Shown: piece after piece, positions 45,912-53,321 of the stretch
Layout: every line of letters begins with the position of its first letter
Numbering within the stretch: the first letter of the stretch is position 1
NCBI GenBank assembly: GCA_947627395.1
Contig: CANQVW010000001.1
Coordinates: forward strand, 1 to 57,667
Length of the DNA: 57,667 bases
Source of the DNA: an uncultured Bacilli bacterium
Lineage (GTDB): Bacteria; Bacillota_I; Bacilli_A; ML615J-28; CAG-698
Direction: 5' to 3'
Notes under the pieces: generated by a model
Seen by the model: the letters and a program-made list of their open reading frames with translations, nothing else
What the model was told of the DNA's origin: nothing
Database searches by the model: none
Translations under genes and position numbers: made by a program

Positions 45912-46667
45912 ATGAGAAAACCAATTATTGCTGGAAACTGGAAAATGTTTAAAACAAGAGATGAAGCATTACAATTTATTTATGCTGTAAATGATCAAAT
46001 GCCTTCCAATGAAGAAGTTGAAAGTGTCATTTTTGCTCCATTTGTTGTATTAAGATGTCTAGTTAAAAGACAAGGTGAAAATTTAAAAATTGGCGCACAA
46101 AATATGCATTTTGCTGAAGAGGGTGCTTTTACTGGTGAAGTTGCACCAAATATGTTAACCAGTATAGGTGTTACTTATGTTTTAATTGGACATAGTGAAA
46201 GAAGAGCTATGTTTAATGAAACGGATGAATCATGCAATAAAAAGTTACATTCCGCATTTAAACATGAATTAAAACCAATCCTTTGTGTCGGAGAATCCTT
46301 AGAACAAAGAGAAAATGGAACAACTGAAGAAGTGATTCGTCATCAACTTGTGGAAGATTTAAAAGGATTAAGCAAAGAACAAGTGAAAGAACTTGTGATT
46401 GCTTATGAACCTATTTGGGCTATTGGAACAGGTAAGACAGCAACAGCACAAATTGCTGACGAAACTTGTGGATATATTCGTCATGTTGTCGGTTCTTTAT
46501 ATGACCAAGAAACTGCTGATGCAATTCGTATTCAATATGGAGGAAGTGTAAAAACTTCTAATATTGATGAATTAATGGCTCAACCAAATATAGATGGTGC
46601 TTTAATTGGTGGCGCCTCTTTAAAATCTGATGACTTCATTACTCTAGTGAATGCAGCGTTAAAATAA
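45912..46667 (+). CDS. tpiA: Triosephosphate isomerase
   Basis: This 251-residue TIM barrel interconverts dihydroxyacetone phosphate and glyceraldehyde-3-phosphate. It has the N-terminal NWKM lysine, IGHSERR with the electrophilic His, the catalytic Glu in YEPIWAIGTGKTA, and the phosphate-binding QYGGSV. It starts 12 bases after the HPr-like gene with its own AAGGAG site and ends the pgk operon before a strong terminator. Confidence 0.97.
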   Translation: MRKPIIAGNWKMFKTRDEALQFIYAVNDQMPSNEEVESVIFAPFVVLRCLVKRQGENLKIGAQNMHFAEEGAFTGEVAPNMLTSIGVTYVLIGHSERRAMFNETDESCNKKLHSAFKHELKPILCVGESLEQRENGTTEEVIRHQLVEDLKGLSKEQVKELVIAYEPIWAIGTGKTATAQIADETCGYIRHVVGSLYDQETADAIRIQYGGSVKTSNIDELMAQPNIDGALIGGASLKSDDFITLVNAALK

Positions 46668-46674
46668 TAAAAAT

Positions 46675-46713
46675 AACTCTATAGGAAATATCATATTCCT
46701 GTAGAGTTTTTAT
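46675..46713 (+). terminator. Terminator after tpiA
   Basis: AACTCTATAGGAA (46675-46687) pairs with TTCCTGTAGAGTT (46696-46708) with one T-G pair, followed by TTTTATTTT. Confidence 0.85.
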
Positions 46714-46805
46714 TTTGTAAATTAAAAATAAAATAAAAAATATGTATAGAAAAATATTCCTTGGCAAAAATAGTATTGAAATAAAATTCAAAAGGAGAAC
46801 AAAAA

Positions 46806-47804
46806 ATGAAAAGAATATTATTTTATGTATTAGGTTTCATGGCTCTTCTCACTTTTGTTACAGGTTGTAACAAAAAAGAAATTGTTGGAATTGAAGTTAC
46901 GAACCATGAAGAATATGTTTTAAAAGGCTCTGATTTAAAAGGACTAAAAGTCAATACTATTTTTGACGATGAAACAAAAGGTGATCTAATCGATGTAACT
47001 AAGGAAATGATTTCTGGATATGATAAAACAAAAACAGGAGATCAAGAAGTCAAAGTTACTTATGAAGGAAAAGAATTTGTTTATCATGTTTTTGTCGCTG
47101 ATAAAATTATTACCAATGCTACAGAATTAAGAAATGCATTAAAAAATCAAAAAGATGGGGAACATTATGCCATTAAAAGTGGTACATATGATATAGATCG
47201 TGATCAAGAAACTAAGTATCAAGATCAAGCAGGATTTTATTTTCTAATTACTGCCAATGATATTACTTTAAAAGGATTTAATGGAGTAACCATTAAAAGT
47301 TCAGTAAATAGTGAAAATGGTTCTTGGTCGAGTCAAAACTTAGTTACCATTGTTGGAAACAATACAACCATCGATGGAATCACATTTCAATGTAAAAAAG
47401 AACCAAACAAAGTGATTGAAATCTTAGGGAAAAACACAACTTTAAAACATGTGAATATTGAACCAATAGATAAAACAAAGTTTGCTGGAAGTATCTATTT
47501 AAGTACAACATCAGGAAACACAACATTAGAAGATGTTACATTAACATATGGTAGAATTACAACATCAGGAGCATCTGGATCCACTTTAACATTAAAGAAT
47601 GTTGTAATTGATTATGCTGGTGCTGAGTTAGATGAAGATACCAATGAATTAACATTTTGGGGATTTGATAATTCAAGATCAAAAATTACAGTAAATGCAT
47701 CAGATAGTAAAATCTTAGTTTCAAAAGAATTTAAGAATGCAAATGGATATCAAGATTTTGTGCAACATTTACCTAAAGGGCTAAGTGTAGAAGAAAAGAA
47801 ATAA
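46806..47804 (+). CDS. Lipoprotein with Ig-like and right-handed beta-helix regions
   Basis: This 332-residue protein has a lipoprotein signal (LLTFVTGC, C21). A short Ig-like domain follows (about 27-100; pattern IEVTN...LKGSDLKGLKV...TGDQEVKVTYEG). From about 105 to 315 there is a repetitive beta-helix region with Asn/Thr ladders (GNNTTIDGITF, GKNTTLKHVNI, SGNTTLEDVTL). This fold occurs in pectate-lyase-like and adhesin proteins, but no catalytic motif is evident. It is probably a surface-exposed binding protein. It is monocistronic between two terminators. Confidence 0.72.
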   Translation: MKRILFYVLGFMALLTFVTGCNKKEIVGIEVTNHEEYVLKGSDLKGLKVNTIFDDETKGDLIDVTKEMISGYDKTKTGDQEVKVTYEGKEFVYHVFVADKIITNATELRNALKNQKDGEHYAIKSGTYDIDRDQETKYQDQAGFYFLITANDITLKGFNGVTIKSSVNSENGSWSSQNLVTIVGNNTTIDGITFQCKKEPNKVIEILGKNTTLKHVNIEPIDKTKFAGSIYLSTTSGNTTLEDVTLTYGRITTSGASGSTLTLKNVVIDYAGAELDEDTNELTFWGFDNSRSKITVNASDSKILVSKEFKNANGYQDFVQHLPKGLSVEEKK

Positions 47805-47815
47805 TATATGAAAAG

Positions 47816-47852
47816 CAGTTTGTTAAGTAAAGGACTTAATAAACTGTTTTTT
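47816..47852 (+). terminator. Terminator after the beta-helix lipoprotein
   Basis: CAGTTTGTTAAGT (47816-47828) pairs with ACTTAATAAACTG (47834-47846), 13 pairs with one G-T, then six T. Confidence 0.85.
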
Positions 47853-47910
47853 ATTTCATGAATACTCATAAGATAAAATAGGAATAAATCAAGAAATTTA
47901 TTTAAAAGTA

Positions 47911-47938
47911 TTGCATTCTTTTTCAAATGTGATATAAT
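47911..47938 (+). promoter_or_regulatory. Promoter for the membrane-protein / lemA operon
   Basis: TTGCAT (47911-47916), 16 bases, TATAAT (47933-47938) with an extended TGA. Confidence 0.7.
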
Positions 47939-47980
47939 TTTTTTGTCATAGAATGCCATAGGGAAGTGAAAAATATAGAA

Positions 47981-49885
47981 ATGGATGACAGTATACTAGA
48001 ACCCATTGACCTTTATCAAAGTAAATTAAAAGAACTTCATTTACGAAATACCAAAGAATATTTTGATGATTTGGTTAAGAAATCTGGAATTAATGTTGAA
48101 GAAAATAAACAAACAAGCCAAAAGATTCAAAAAAAGAAAATGGAACTAGAAAATATTAAAAAGAAAATTTCAAAGTATCATTCATATAAATCATTAAGTA
48201 TTATTGGTATTGTTTTATTTTCTATTGTTGGAATTTTTTTATTATATCAATCGATTCAATATGCACTTGATTTATGGATCGGAATTGTTTCTATAATTCT
48301 TGCCGTAATCATTGATGTTTTATTCATTTTACTTATTGTAAAAAAGTTAAATGTTGTTTTGAAGAACACAGATCAAATTAAAGTTAAATTAGAAAATGAA
48401 ATTCAAGAATTAAATCAATTAGCTTGGGAACAAATGTCCCCCTTAAACCAATTGTATGATTGGAATATGGGAGCAGATATTATGAAGAAAACAACACCTT
48501 TGTTGCAACTTGATCAATATTTTGATGCTAAAAAATGTCAATACATGATGGAAAAATATGGGCTATTGGAAAATGATGAAGAAAACATATCTACCTGTAT
48601 GGTTCAATCTGGGTCTATCTTAGGAAATCCTTTTTTAATTCTTAGAAATTATTCACAAAACTGGACTCAACATATTTATAGTGGGGCATTAGTGATTCAT
48701 TGGACAGAAGTACATCGAGATTCTGATGGTCATGTTCGTCATGTCAATCGCTCCCAAACTTTAACAGCAACTATTACAAAACCTGTTCCAACTTATGGAT
48801 ATAATACCTATCTTGTTTATGGAAATGATGCAGCACCTAACTTATCTTTTTCAAGGAATCCTTCTCATATTGAGGGAAAAAGTGAAAAAGAAATAGAAAA
48901 GATCATTAAGGAAGGGGCTAAAGATTTAGATCAAAAAGCAAGAGAAGCAGTATCTAAAAATAGTCAATACACTAGATTAGGTAATGATGAATTTGAAGTA
49001 TTATTTGGGGGAGAAAATAGAAACAATGAAGTTGAATTTAGACTTTTGTTTACTCCATTAGCACAAAAAAATGAAATCAACTTAATTAAAAATACGATTG
49101 GATATGGGGATGACTTTTATTTAGAAAAAAATGGAAGATTAAATTATGTAAAAAGTAATCATTCACAAAATCAAAATTATGATAATAATCCCAATATGTT
49201 TGTAAGTAATAATTATGAAGAGGCAAGAGAAAAATTTATTCAATATCATATGGAATATTTTAAATCTATTTTCTTTGATTTAGCTCCTTTGATTTCAATA
49301 CCTCTTTATCAACAATATAAACCAAAAGAATATATTTATCATTCAAATTATCCTTCAAATATTACACGTTTTGAACATGAATCTATTGCAAATTCATTTC
49401 CAATAGAGCAATTAAAGCATCCTAAAACCGCAACAAATGTTATTTTAAAAACCAATTTCATTCAAAGAGATCAACAAGCCGATCGAGTGAATATACGTGC
49501 TCATTCCTTCGCAACAGCTTCAAGGGTGGATTTTGTTCCTGTTCTAGGAGGAGATGGGCATATGCACAATGTCCCTGTACCTTGGGTAGAGTATTTACCT
49601 ATCTATAAGGATACAGTCATGGAAGTGAAAGCCCAAGACACAAGTCGTCATGAATTCAATGCCAAACAAAAAGATGCAGCATTTATGGCGTTTATGCACA
49701 GCCTTAGTGGAAGTAATCCTTATTTATATGAAAGAGGTTTACTTGCTGCTTTGATTATTCGTGAAGTAGTGGAAAGAGATGTTGAAGAGTGGAGTGGATT
49801 TTTCAAAAATACCAATTCCAATATTCAAAATAGTAATGCTAATAATAGCAACATTCAAAATAATGAAAATAAAGGAGAAGAGTAA
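47981..49885 (+). CDS. Large membrane-anchored protein paired with LemA, unknown function
   Basis: This protein of about 634 residues starts with a coiled coil (about 35-70), has two transmembrane helices (about 70-125), and then a large soluble region of about 500 residues ending in an Asn-rich low-complexity tail. I do not recognise the soluble domain. The start is uncertain: ATG 47981 lies 12 bases after a GGGAAGTG site, while GTG 47966 overlaps that site. It is followed three bases later by lemA; the pair has its own promoter and terminator, so the products probably work together at the membrane. Confidence 0.68.
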   Translation: MDDSILEPIDLYQSKLKELHLRNTKEYFDDLVKKSGINVEENKQTSQKIQKKKMELENIKKKISKYHSYKSLSIIGIVLFSIVGIFLLYQSIQYALDLWIGIVSIILAVIIDVLFILLIVKKLNVVLKNTDQIKVKLENEIQELNQLAWEQMSPLNQLYDWNMGADIMKKTTPLLQLDQYFDAKKCQYMMEKYGLLENDEENISTCMVQSGSILGNPFLILRNYSQNWTQHIYSGALVIHWTEVHRDSDGHVRHVNRSQTLTATITKPVPTYGYNTYLVYGNDAAPNLSFSRNPSHIEGKSEKEIEKIIKEGAKDLDQKAREAVSKNSQYTRLGNDEFEVLFGGENRNNEVEFRLLFTPLAQKNEINLIKNTIGYGDDFYLEKNGRLNYVKSNHSQNQNYDNNPNMFVSNNYEEAREKFIQYHMEYFKSIFFDLAPLISIPLYQQYKPKEYIYHSNYPSNITRFEHESIANSFPIEQLKHPKTATNVILKTNFIQRDQQADRVNIRAHSFATASRVDFVPVLGGDGHMHNVPVPWVEYLPIYKDTVMEVKAQDTSRHEFNAKQKDAAFMAFMHSLSGSNPYLYERGLLAALIIREVVERDVEEWSGFFKNTNSNIQNSNANNSNIQNNENKGEE

Positions 49886-49888
49886 ATT

Positions 49889-50554
49889 ATGCCTAATCAA
49901 TTAGACGAAATGAATGATTCCATTATGGAAGAAGGAAAAGACATTAATGTCATTCCCAAGCAAATACCAGTAAAAGTAGGAGTAGGTTCAACTATATTTG
50001 AAGTGATTCTTTGGGTATTAGGAATTATTCCAGGACTTGTATTTTTAATTATGAAAATTAAAGCAGGAACTTATTTAAGACAATTAGAACAAAAAGTACA
50101 AAGTGCAGCGTCACAAGTAGATAACTATTTAGAAAATCGTGTAGTTGTTTTATCTAACCTTGTAGGATTAGTCAATAAAGCTATAGATTTAGACAAAAGC
50201 ACATTTGTTGAAATAGCTGAAAAACGTTCTGGAAACCATGCAGATGATGCTGAAAGAATTGAACTCGCTGGAAAAGTAGATGCATTAAGTAGAAACCTTA
50301 ATTTAACAATCGAAAACTATCCAGAATTAAAAGCACATCAAGAAATTAGTGATGCTATTCAACAAAATTCATATTTACAAAGAGAAATTACAGCAGCACG
50401 TGAAGTTTATAATGACACAGTTTTAACTTGGAATAAAGAAATTCAAGTTTGGCCTACTAAAATGATTGTTGCTGCAAAACAAGGATATACCACCCGTATT
50501 CCATTTATTGCAAGCAAAGAAACAAAAGAAAAAGCAAGAGATGTCTTTTTCTAG
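49889..50554 (+). CDS. lemA: LemA family membrane protein
   Basis: This 221-residue protein has one transmembrane segment (about 33-53) followed by a four-helix region with the LemA pattern: YLRQLEQKVQSAASQVDNYL, then a Leu/Val helix (VVVLSNLVGLVNKAI), and the later REITAAREVYNDTVLTWN motif. LemA proteins are membrane-bound, face the outside or the cytosol depending on the species, and have no established function. It closes a two-gene operon. Its C-terminal Phe-Pro-x-x...F/P pattern seen in other LemA proteins is weak here. Confidence 0.85.
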   Translation: MPNQLDEMNDSIMEEGKDINVIPKQIPVKVGVGSTIFEVILWVLGIIPGLVFLIMKIKAGTYLRQLEQKVQSAASQVDNYLENRVVVLSNLVGLVNKAIDLDKSTFVEIAEKRSGNHADDAERIELAGKVDALSRNLNLTIENYPELKAHQEISDAIQQNSYLQREITAAREVYNDTVLTWNKEIQVWPTKMIVAAKQGYTTRIPFIASKETKEKARDVFF

Positions 50555-50560
50555 TATCAT

Positions 50561-50591
50561 AAAAAGAGTTCCTTATGTTGAACTCTTTTTT
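50561..50591 (+). terminator. Terminator after lemA
   Basis: AAAAAGAGTTC (50561-50571) pairs with GAACTCTTTTT (50580-50590). Confidence 0.85.
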
Positions 50592-50703
50592 AAATCATTT
50601 TATATAAAACAAATTCATGAAAGTAAAAACAATTCATAGTATAAAATAAAAAATCATTCACATAATACATATATAAGAATATATTATATAAGGAGTGAAA
50701 AAA

Positions 50704-51105
50704 ATGAAAAAGAATAATGTGAGTTTGTTTACAAATATATTTGATGATGGTTTTCCTTTCTTTTCTATGAAAAATGATAACTTAAAGTTAAGAACAGATA
50801 TCAAGGAAACGAACATGGAATATATCTTTCGTGTCGATGTAGCTGGAATTGATAAAGATAATATTCATATTACTGTAGATAATGGATATATGGTTATTGA
50901 AATTAAACAAGAAAAAGAAGAATGTGATAGCAATGAATTTTATATTCGTAGAGAACTAATGAATGGTTCTTGTTCTAGAAGTTATTATATAGGAGATATT
51001 AAAGAAGAGAATATTAAAGCAACTTATCAAAATGGATTAATTACCATCAATGTTCCAAAAGAAGATACACAAATGGAATCTAAAAAAATGATTCATATTG
51101 AATAA
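50704..51105 (+). CDS. Small heat-shock protein (Hsp20/alpha-crystallin)
   Basis: This 133-residue holdase chaperone has an alpha-crystallin domain from about residue 30. Features are TDIKETNMEYIFRVDVAGI, a beta-rich core with YIRRELMNGSCSRSY, and the A-x-x-x-N-G-L-I-T-I-N-V motif. It binds unfolding proteins under stress. ATG 50704 follows AGGAGTGA; the GTG at 50695 is in the binding site. No clear CIRCE inverted repeat is seen upstream, so control by HrcA is not supported. Confidence 0.88.
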   Translation: MKKNNVSLFTNIFDDGFPFFSMKNDNLKLRTDIKETNMEYIFRVDVAGIDKDNIHITVDNGYMVIEIKQEKEECDSNEFYIRRELMNGSCSRSYYIGDIKEENIKATYQNGLITINVPKEDTQMESKKMIHIE

Positions 51106-51151
51106 CTCAAGTATCTGAAAAGCTTTTCATCTATTTTTTTAAAAAAAGTTG

Positions 51152-51180
51152 TTGACATTTAAAGCCAATTTGTATATAAT
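51152..51180 (+). promoter_or_regulatory. Consensus promoter for the amino-acid transporter leader
   Basis: TTGACA (51152-51157), exactly 17 bases and TATAAT (51175-51180). Transcription should begin at about 51187, some 570 bases before the binding-protein start at 51757. Confidence 0.88.
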
Positions 51181-51352
51181 GCTAGTAACAAGAGAGTTCA
51201 ATAAACTCTTTGGCTTAATATTACAAGATAAGAAGATATTCTTTTAAAGAAGGTTTTTTCAAGAGTGTTTTCTTTGAGCATAGTATCAAAAAATGTGTGT
51301 AGTATACTTGTATTTTTTGGTACAGGTGTATGAAAGGCACCATTGTAAAATT

Positions 51353-51374
51353 AAGCCAAGCGATTGGCTTTTTT
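51353..51374 (+). terminator. Leader terminator 1
   Basis: AAGCCAA (51353-51359) pairs with TTGGCTT (51364-51370) across a GCGA (GNRA) tetraloop, followed by T. Its 5' arm is captured by P1 of unit 1 (TTGGCTTAATATTACAA, 51210-51226, with 51343-51359). Confidence 0.82.
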
Positions 51375-51435
51375 GTTTGTTTGGTTTTATTTACAAGATA
51401 AGAAAACTTTCTAATGAAAATTTTCTTTGAGCATA
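51375..51435 (+). repeat. 61-base perfect direct repeat, copy A
   Basis: Identical over 61 bases to 51560-51620, 185 bases downstream. It covers the P1 5' arm, the GATAAG segment, P2 and GAGCATA of the attenuator unit. Sequence identity at this length points to recent duplication or gene conversion. Confidence 0.92.
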
Positions 51436-51535
51436 GTATCAAAAAATGTTTCGTACATACTCTCGTAGTATCACTTGTATTTTTTGGTACAAGTGTATAA
51501 AGGGGGATATTACCTGAGGCACTCTTTTGTTAAAT

Positions 51536-51559
51536 AAAGCCAAGCAATTGGCTTTTTTT
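51536..51559 (+). terminator. Leader terminator 2
   Basis: AAAGCCAA (51536-51543) pairs with TTGGCTTT (51548-51555) across GCAA, followed by a T run to 51559. Its 5' arm is captured by P1 of unit 2 (51381-51396 with 51527-51543). Confidence 0.85.
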
Positions 51560-51620
51560 GTTTGTTTGGTTTTATTTACAAGATAAGAAAACTTTCTAAT
51601 GAAAATTTTCTTTGAGCATA
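51560..51620 (+). repeat. 61-base perfect direct repeat, copy B
   Basis: Second copy of the repeat at 51375-51435. After GAGCATA the two copies diverge: copy B runs directly into the 3' arm of P1, while copy A continues into the additional hairpin domain. Confidence 0.92.
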
Positions 51621-51630
51621 ATGATGTTGT

Positions 51631-51664
51631 AAATAGAGTCAAGCAATTGGCTCTATTTGTTTTA
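51631..51664 (+). terminator. Leader terminator 3
   Basis: AAATAGAGTCAA (51631-51642) pairs with TTGGCTCTATTT (51647-51658) across GCAA, 12 pairs, then GTTTT. The T tract is weaker than in units 1 and 2. The hairpin ends just before the AAAAGGAGG site of the transporter operon. Its 5' arm is captured by P1 of unit 3 (51566-51581 with 51627-51642). Confidence 0.65.
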
Positions 51665-51756
51665 AAAGGAGGTTTATAAATATGAAAACAAAAATGCGGC
51701 GATTATTCAAAACAAATCAAAGACAAAATAAAAACGAGAGAAAAGGAGAAAAGAAA

Positions 51757-52587
51757 ATGAAAAAAATATTTGTTTTATTAGTTTTAGTTATGAGTTTATT
51801 TGCATTTACTGCTTGTAATGGTGATGATGAATTAGTGGTTTATACAGAAGCAGGTTTTGCTCCATTTGAATATGTAAGCAATGGTAAGATTGTTGGTGTT
51901 GATGTTGATATTATGGAAAAGGTTGGAGAAAAGTTAGGAAAAAAAGTTGTATTTGAAAATGTTAATTTCAATGCAATTGTGGATGCCGTTCATGATGGAA
52001 AGTTAACCAATGTAGGTGCTGCTGGTTTATCTATTACAGATGAAAGAAAAGAAAAAGTAGATTTTTCTAAAATCTATTATCAAGCAAATTTATATGTAAT
52101 TTATAAAGATGCAAATGTTAGTGAAACATTTTCTAAACAAATGTCAGATGGAAATACAGGTGTTTATTGGTCAAGTTTACAAACAACCAATGGTATTGGT
52201 GTTCAAACAGGTACCACAGCTGATATATTCTTAGGTGATGAACTTCTTGAAGGTGGATCATTATATGGTGTTAAGAAAACAGATTATGCATCATTAGATG
52301 TTGCTGTAAATGATATTGGTTTAAACATTGATTATGTTATTATTGATGAACTTCCAGCTAAAAAATTAATTGAAGGTAAATCAGAATTAAAATGTCTTCC
52401 TTTATATTACGAAGGTGTTGATGGTGAAGAAGATTCTTTATCTAATGATGCTTATGCAATTTGCGTAACTAAAGGAGAAACAGAAATATTAGATGCTATT
52501 AATGAAGTTCTTGATGAATTATTAGTTGAAGATGAAGATGGTATTACAGGTATTCAAAAATTAATCAATAAACATTTAGGATTATAA
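51757..52587 (+). CDS. Amino-acid ABC transporter substrate-binding lipoprotein
   Basis: This 276-residue protein has a lipoprotein signal (VLVMSLFAFTAC, C20) and the SBP family 3 fold: TEAGFAPFEYVSNGKIVGVDVDI, then GLSITDERKEKVDFSKIYY, then the family's VQTGTTAD region. These bind polar amino acids. The specificity cannot be read; a loop (VSETFSKQMSDGNTGVYWSS) is longer than usual. I place the start at ATG 51757 (AAAAGGAG upstream), where the signal peptide begins. An in-frame ATG at 51682 with an even better AAAAGGAGG site would add 25 very basic residues. Expression is likely controlled by the leader RNA. Confidence 0.88.
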   Translation: MKKIFVLLVLVMSLFAFTACNGDDELVVYTEAGFAPFEYVSNGKIVGVDVDIMEKVGEKLGKKVVFENVNFNAIVDAVHDGKLTNVGAAGLSITDERKEKVDFSKIYYQANLYVIYKDANVSETFSKQMSDGNTGVYWSSLQTTNGIGVQTGTTADIFLGDELLEGGSLYGVKKTDYASLDVAVNDIGLNIDYVIIDELPAKKLIEGKSELKCLPLYYEGVDGEEDSLSNDAYAICVTKGETEILDAINEVLDELLVEDEDGITGIQKLINKHLGL

Positions 52588-52604
52588 TTTAGGAGTGTAT
52601 AAAC

Positions 52605-53321
52605 ATGTTATTTCAAACAGGATTGTTTCGTGATATTCAAAGAATATTATCGTCAAAGGAATTAGTATCATATTTATTACAAGGATTTAAAAATACACTT
52701 CTAATGACTATCGTTGCAGCTGCAATTGGTTTAGTTCTTGGATTTATTGTGGCAATGATTAAAATCTTTGCGAAAGAAAATAAATATTTAAAAATTCCTG
52801 CTTTCCTGTGTAACTGTTATACAACAGTCATTAGAGGAACACCAGTTGCTTTGCAATTGTTTATTATGGTATTTTCACTTCTTGCCTTTAAAGGATATAA
52901 AGTAACAGCCATTATATTAACATTTGGAATTAATTCAGGTGCTTATGTTTCTGAAAATATTCGTGCTGGTATATTATCTGTTGATAAAGGGCAAACAGAA
53001 GCAGGAAGATCTTTAGGGCTAAATTCTTTAACTACAATGGTGAAAATTGTTTTACCACAAGCAGTTAAAAATGTCATTCCATCGATTGGAAATGAATTAA
53101 TTGCTTTAGTCAAGGAAACAGCCATTGTTTATATGGTTGGTTCAACTGTTGGTACATTGACATTTGATTTAAATCAAGCAACACTAACCATTCATAAAAC
53201 AGTTCCTAATTATTTAGCTTCGCAATTGTTAGCTGCACTATTATATTTAGCCATTGTATATACATTAACCTTATTGATTAAATTATTTGAAAGGAGATTT
53301 CACCAAAGTGATCAACGTTAA
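52605..53321 (+). CDS. Amino-acid ABC transporter permease
   Basis: This 238-residue membrane protein of the HisM/GlnP family has about five helices and the EAA loop EAGRSLGLNSLTTMVKIVLP near residue 128, which contacts the ATPase. It belongs to a typical binding protein-permease-ATPase operon, and a single permease gene implies a homodimer. It starts 17 bases after the binding-protein gene with AGGAGTG upstream and overlaps the ATPase gene by 14 bases. Confidence 0.92.
   Translation: MLFQTGLFRDIQRILSSKELVSYLLQGFKNTLLMTIVAAAIGLVLGFIVAMIKIFAKENKYLKIPAFLCNCYTTVIRGTPVALQLFIMVFSLLAFKGYKVTAIILTFGINSGAYVSENIRAGILSVDKGQTEAGRSLGLNSLTTMVKIVLPQAVKNVIPSIGNELIALVKETAIVYMVGSTVGTLTFDLNQATLTIHKTVPNYLASQLLAALLYLAIVYTLTLLIKLFERRFHQSDQR

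Larger units (their letters stand above)
51187..51664 (+). promoter_or_regulatory. Structured leader RNA with three tandem attenuator units
   Basis: After a small 5' hairpin (AGAGTT 51193-51198 with AACTCT 51204-51209), three similar units follow at 51210-51374, 51381-51559 and 51566-51664. Each begins with TTGG[CT]TT...TTACAA, then GATAAG, a long AT-rich hairpin P2, GAGCATA, and ends in a terminator whose 5' arm is also the 3' arm of helix P1. P1 and terminator are mutually exclusive. Units 1 and 2 contain an additional hairpin domain that unit 3 lacks. Units 2 and 3 share a perfect 61-base repeat (51375-51435 and 51560-51620). No T-box, S-box or lysine-box consensus is present. The ligand is unknown; an amino acid taken up by the downstream transporter is a guess. 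Confidence 0.8.

Noticed and set aside
50581..50703. CIRCE element upstream of hsp20
   Set aside because: No TTAGCACTC-N9-GAGTGCTAA-like repeat is visible in this interval.
51375..51620. CRISPR array
   Set aside because: Only two exact copies of 61 bases exist, separated by 185 bases, and they fold into attenuator elements; no cas genes are nearby.
51221..51642. Two minus-strand reading frames (51221-51442 and 51439-51642) that encode similar peptides
   Set aside because: They resemble each other only because they read the opposite strand of the repeated leader units; neither has a convincing ribosome binding site, and the region is explained by RNA structure.
51187..51664. T-box, lysine or S-box riboswitch
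   Set aside because: No AGGGTGGNACCGCG-like T-box motif, no L-box GAGGTGC/AGTA core and no S-box core are present, although TTTTTTGGTAC slightly resembles a T-box bulge.
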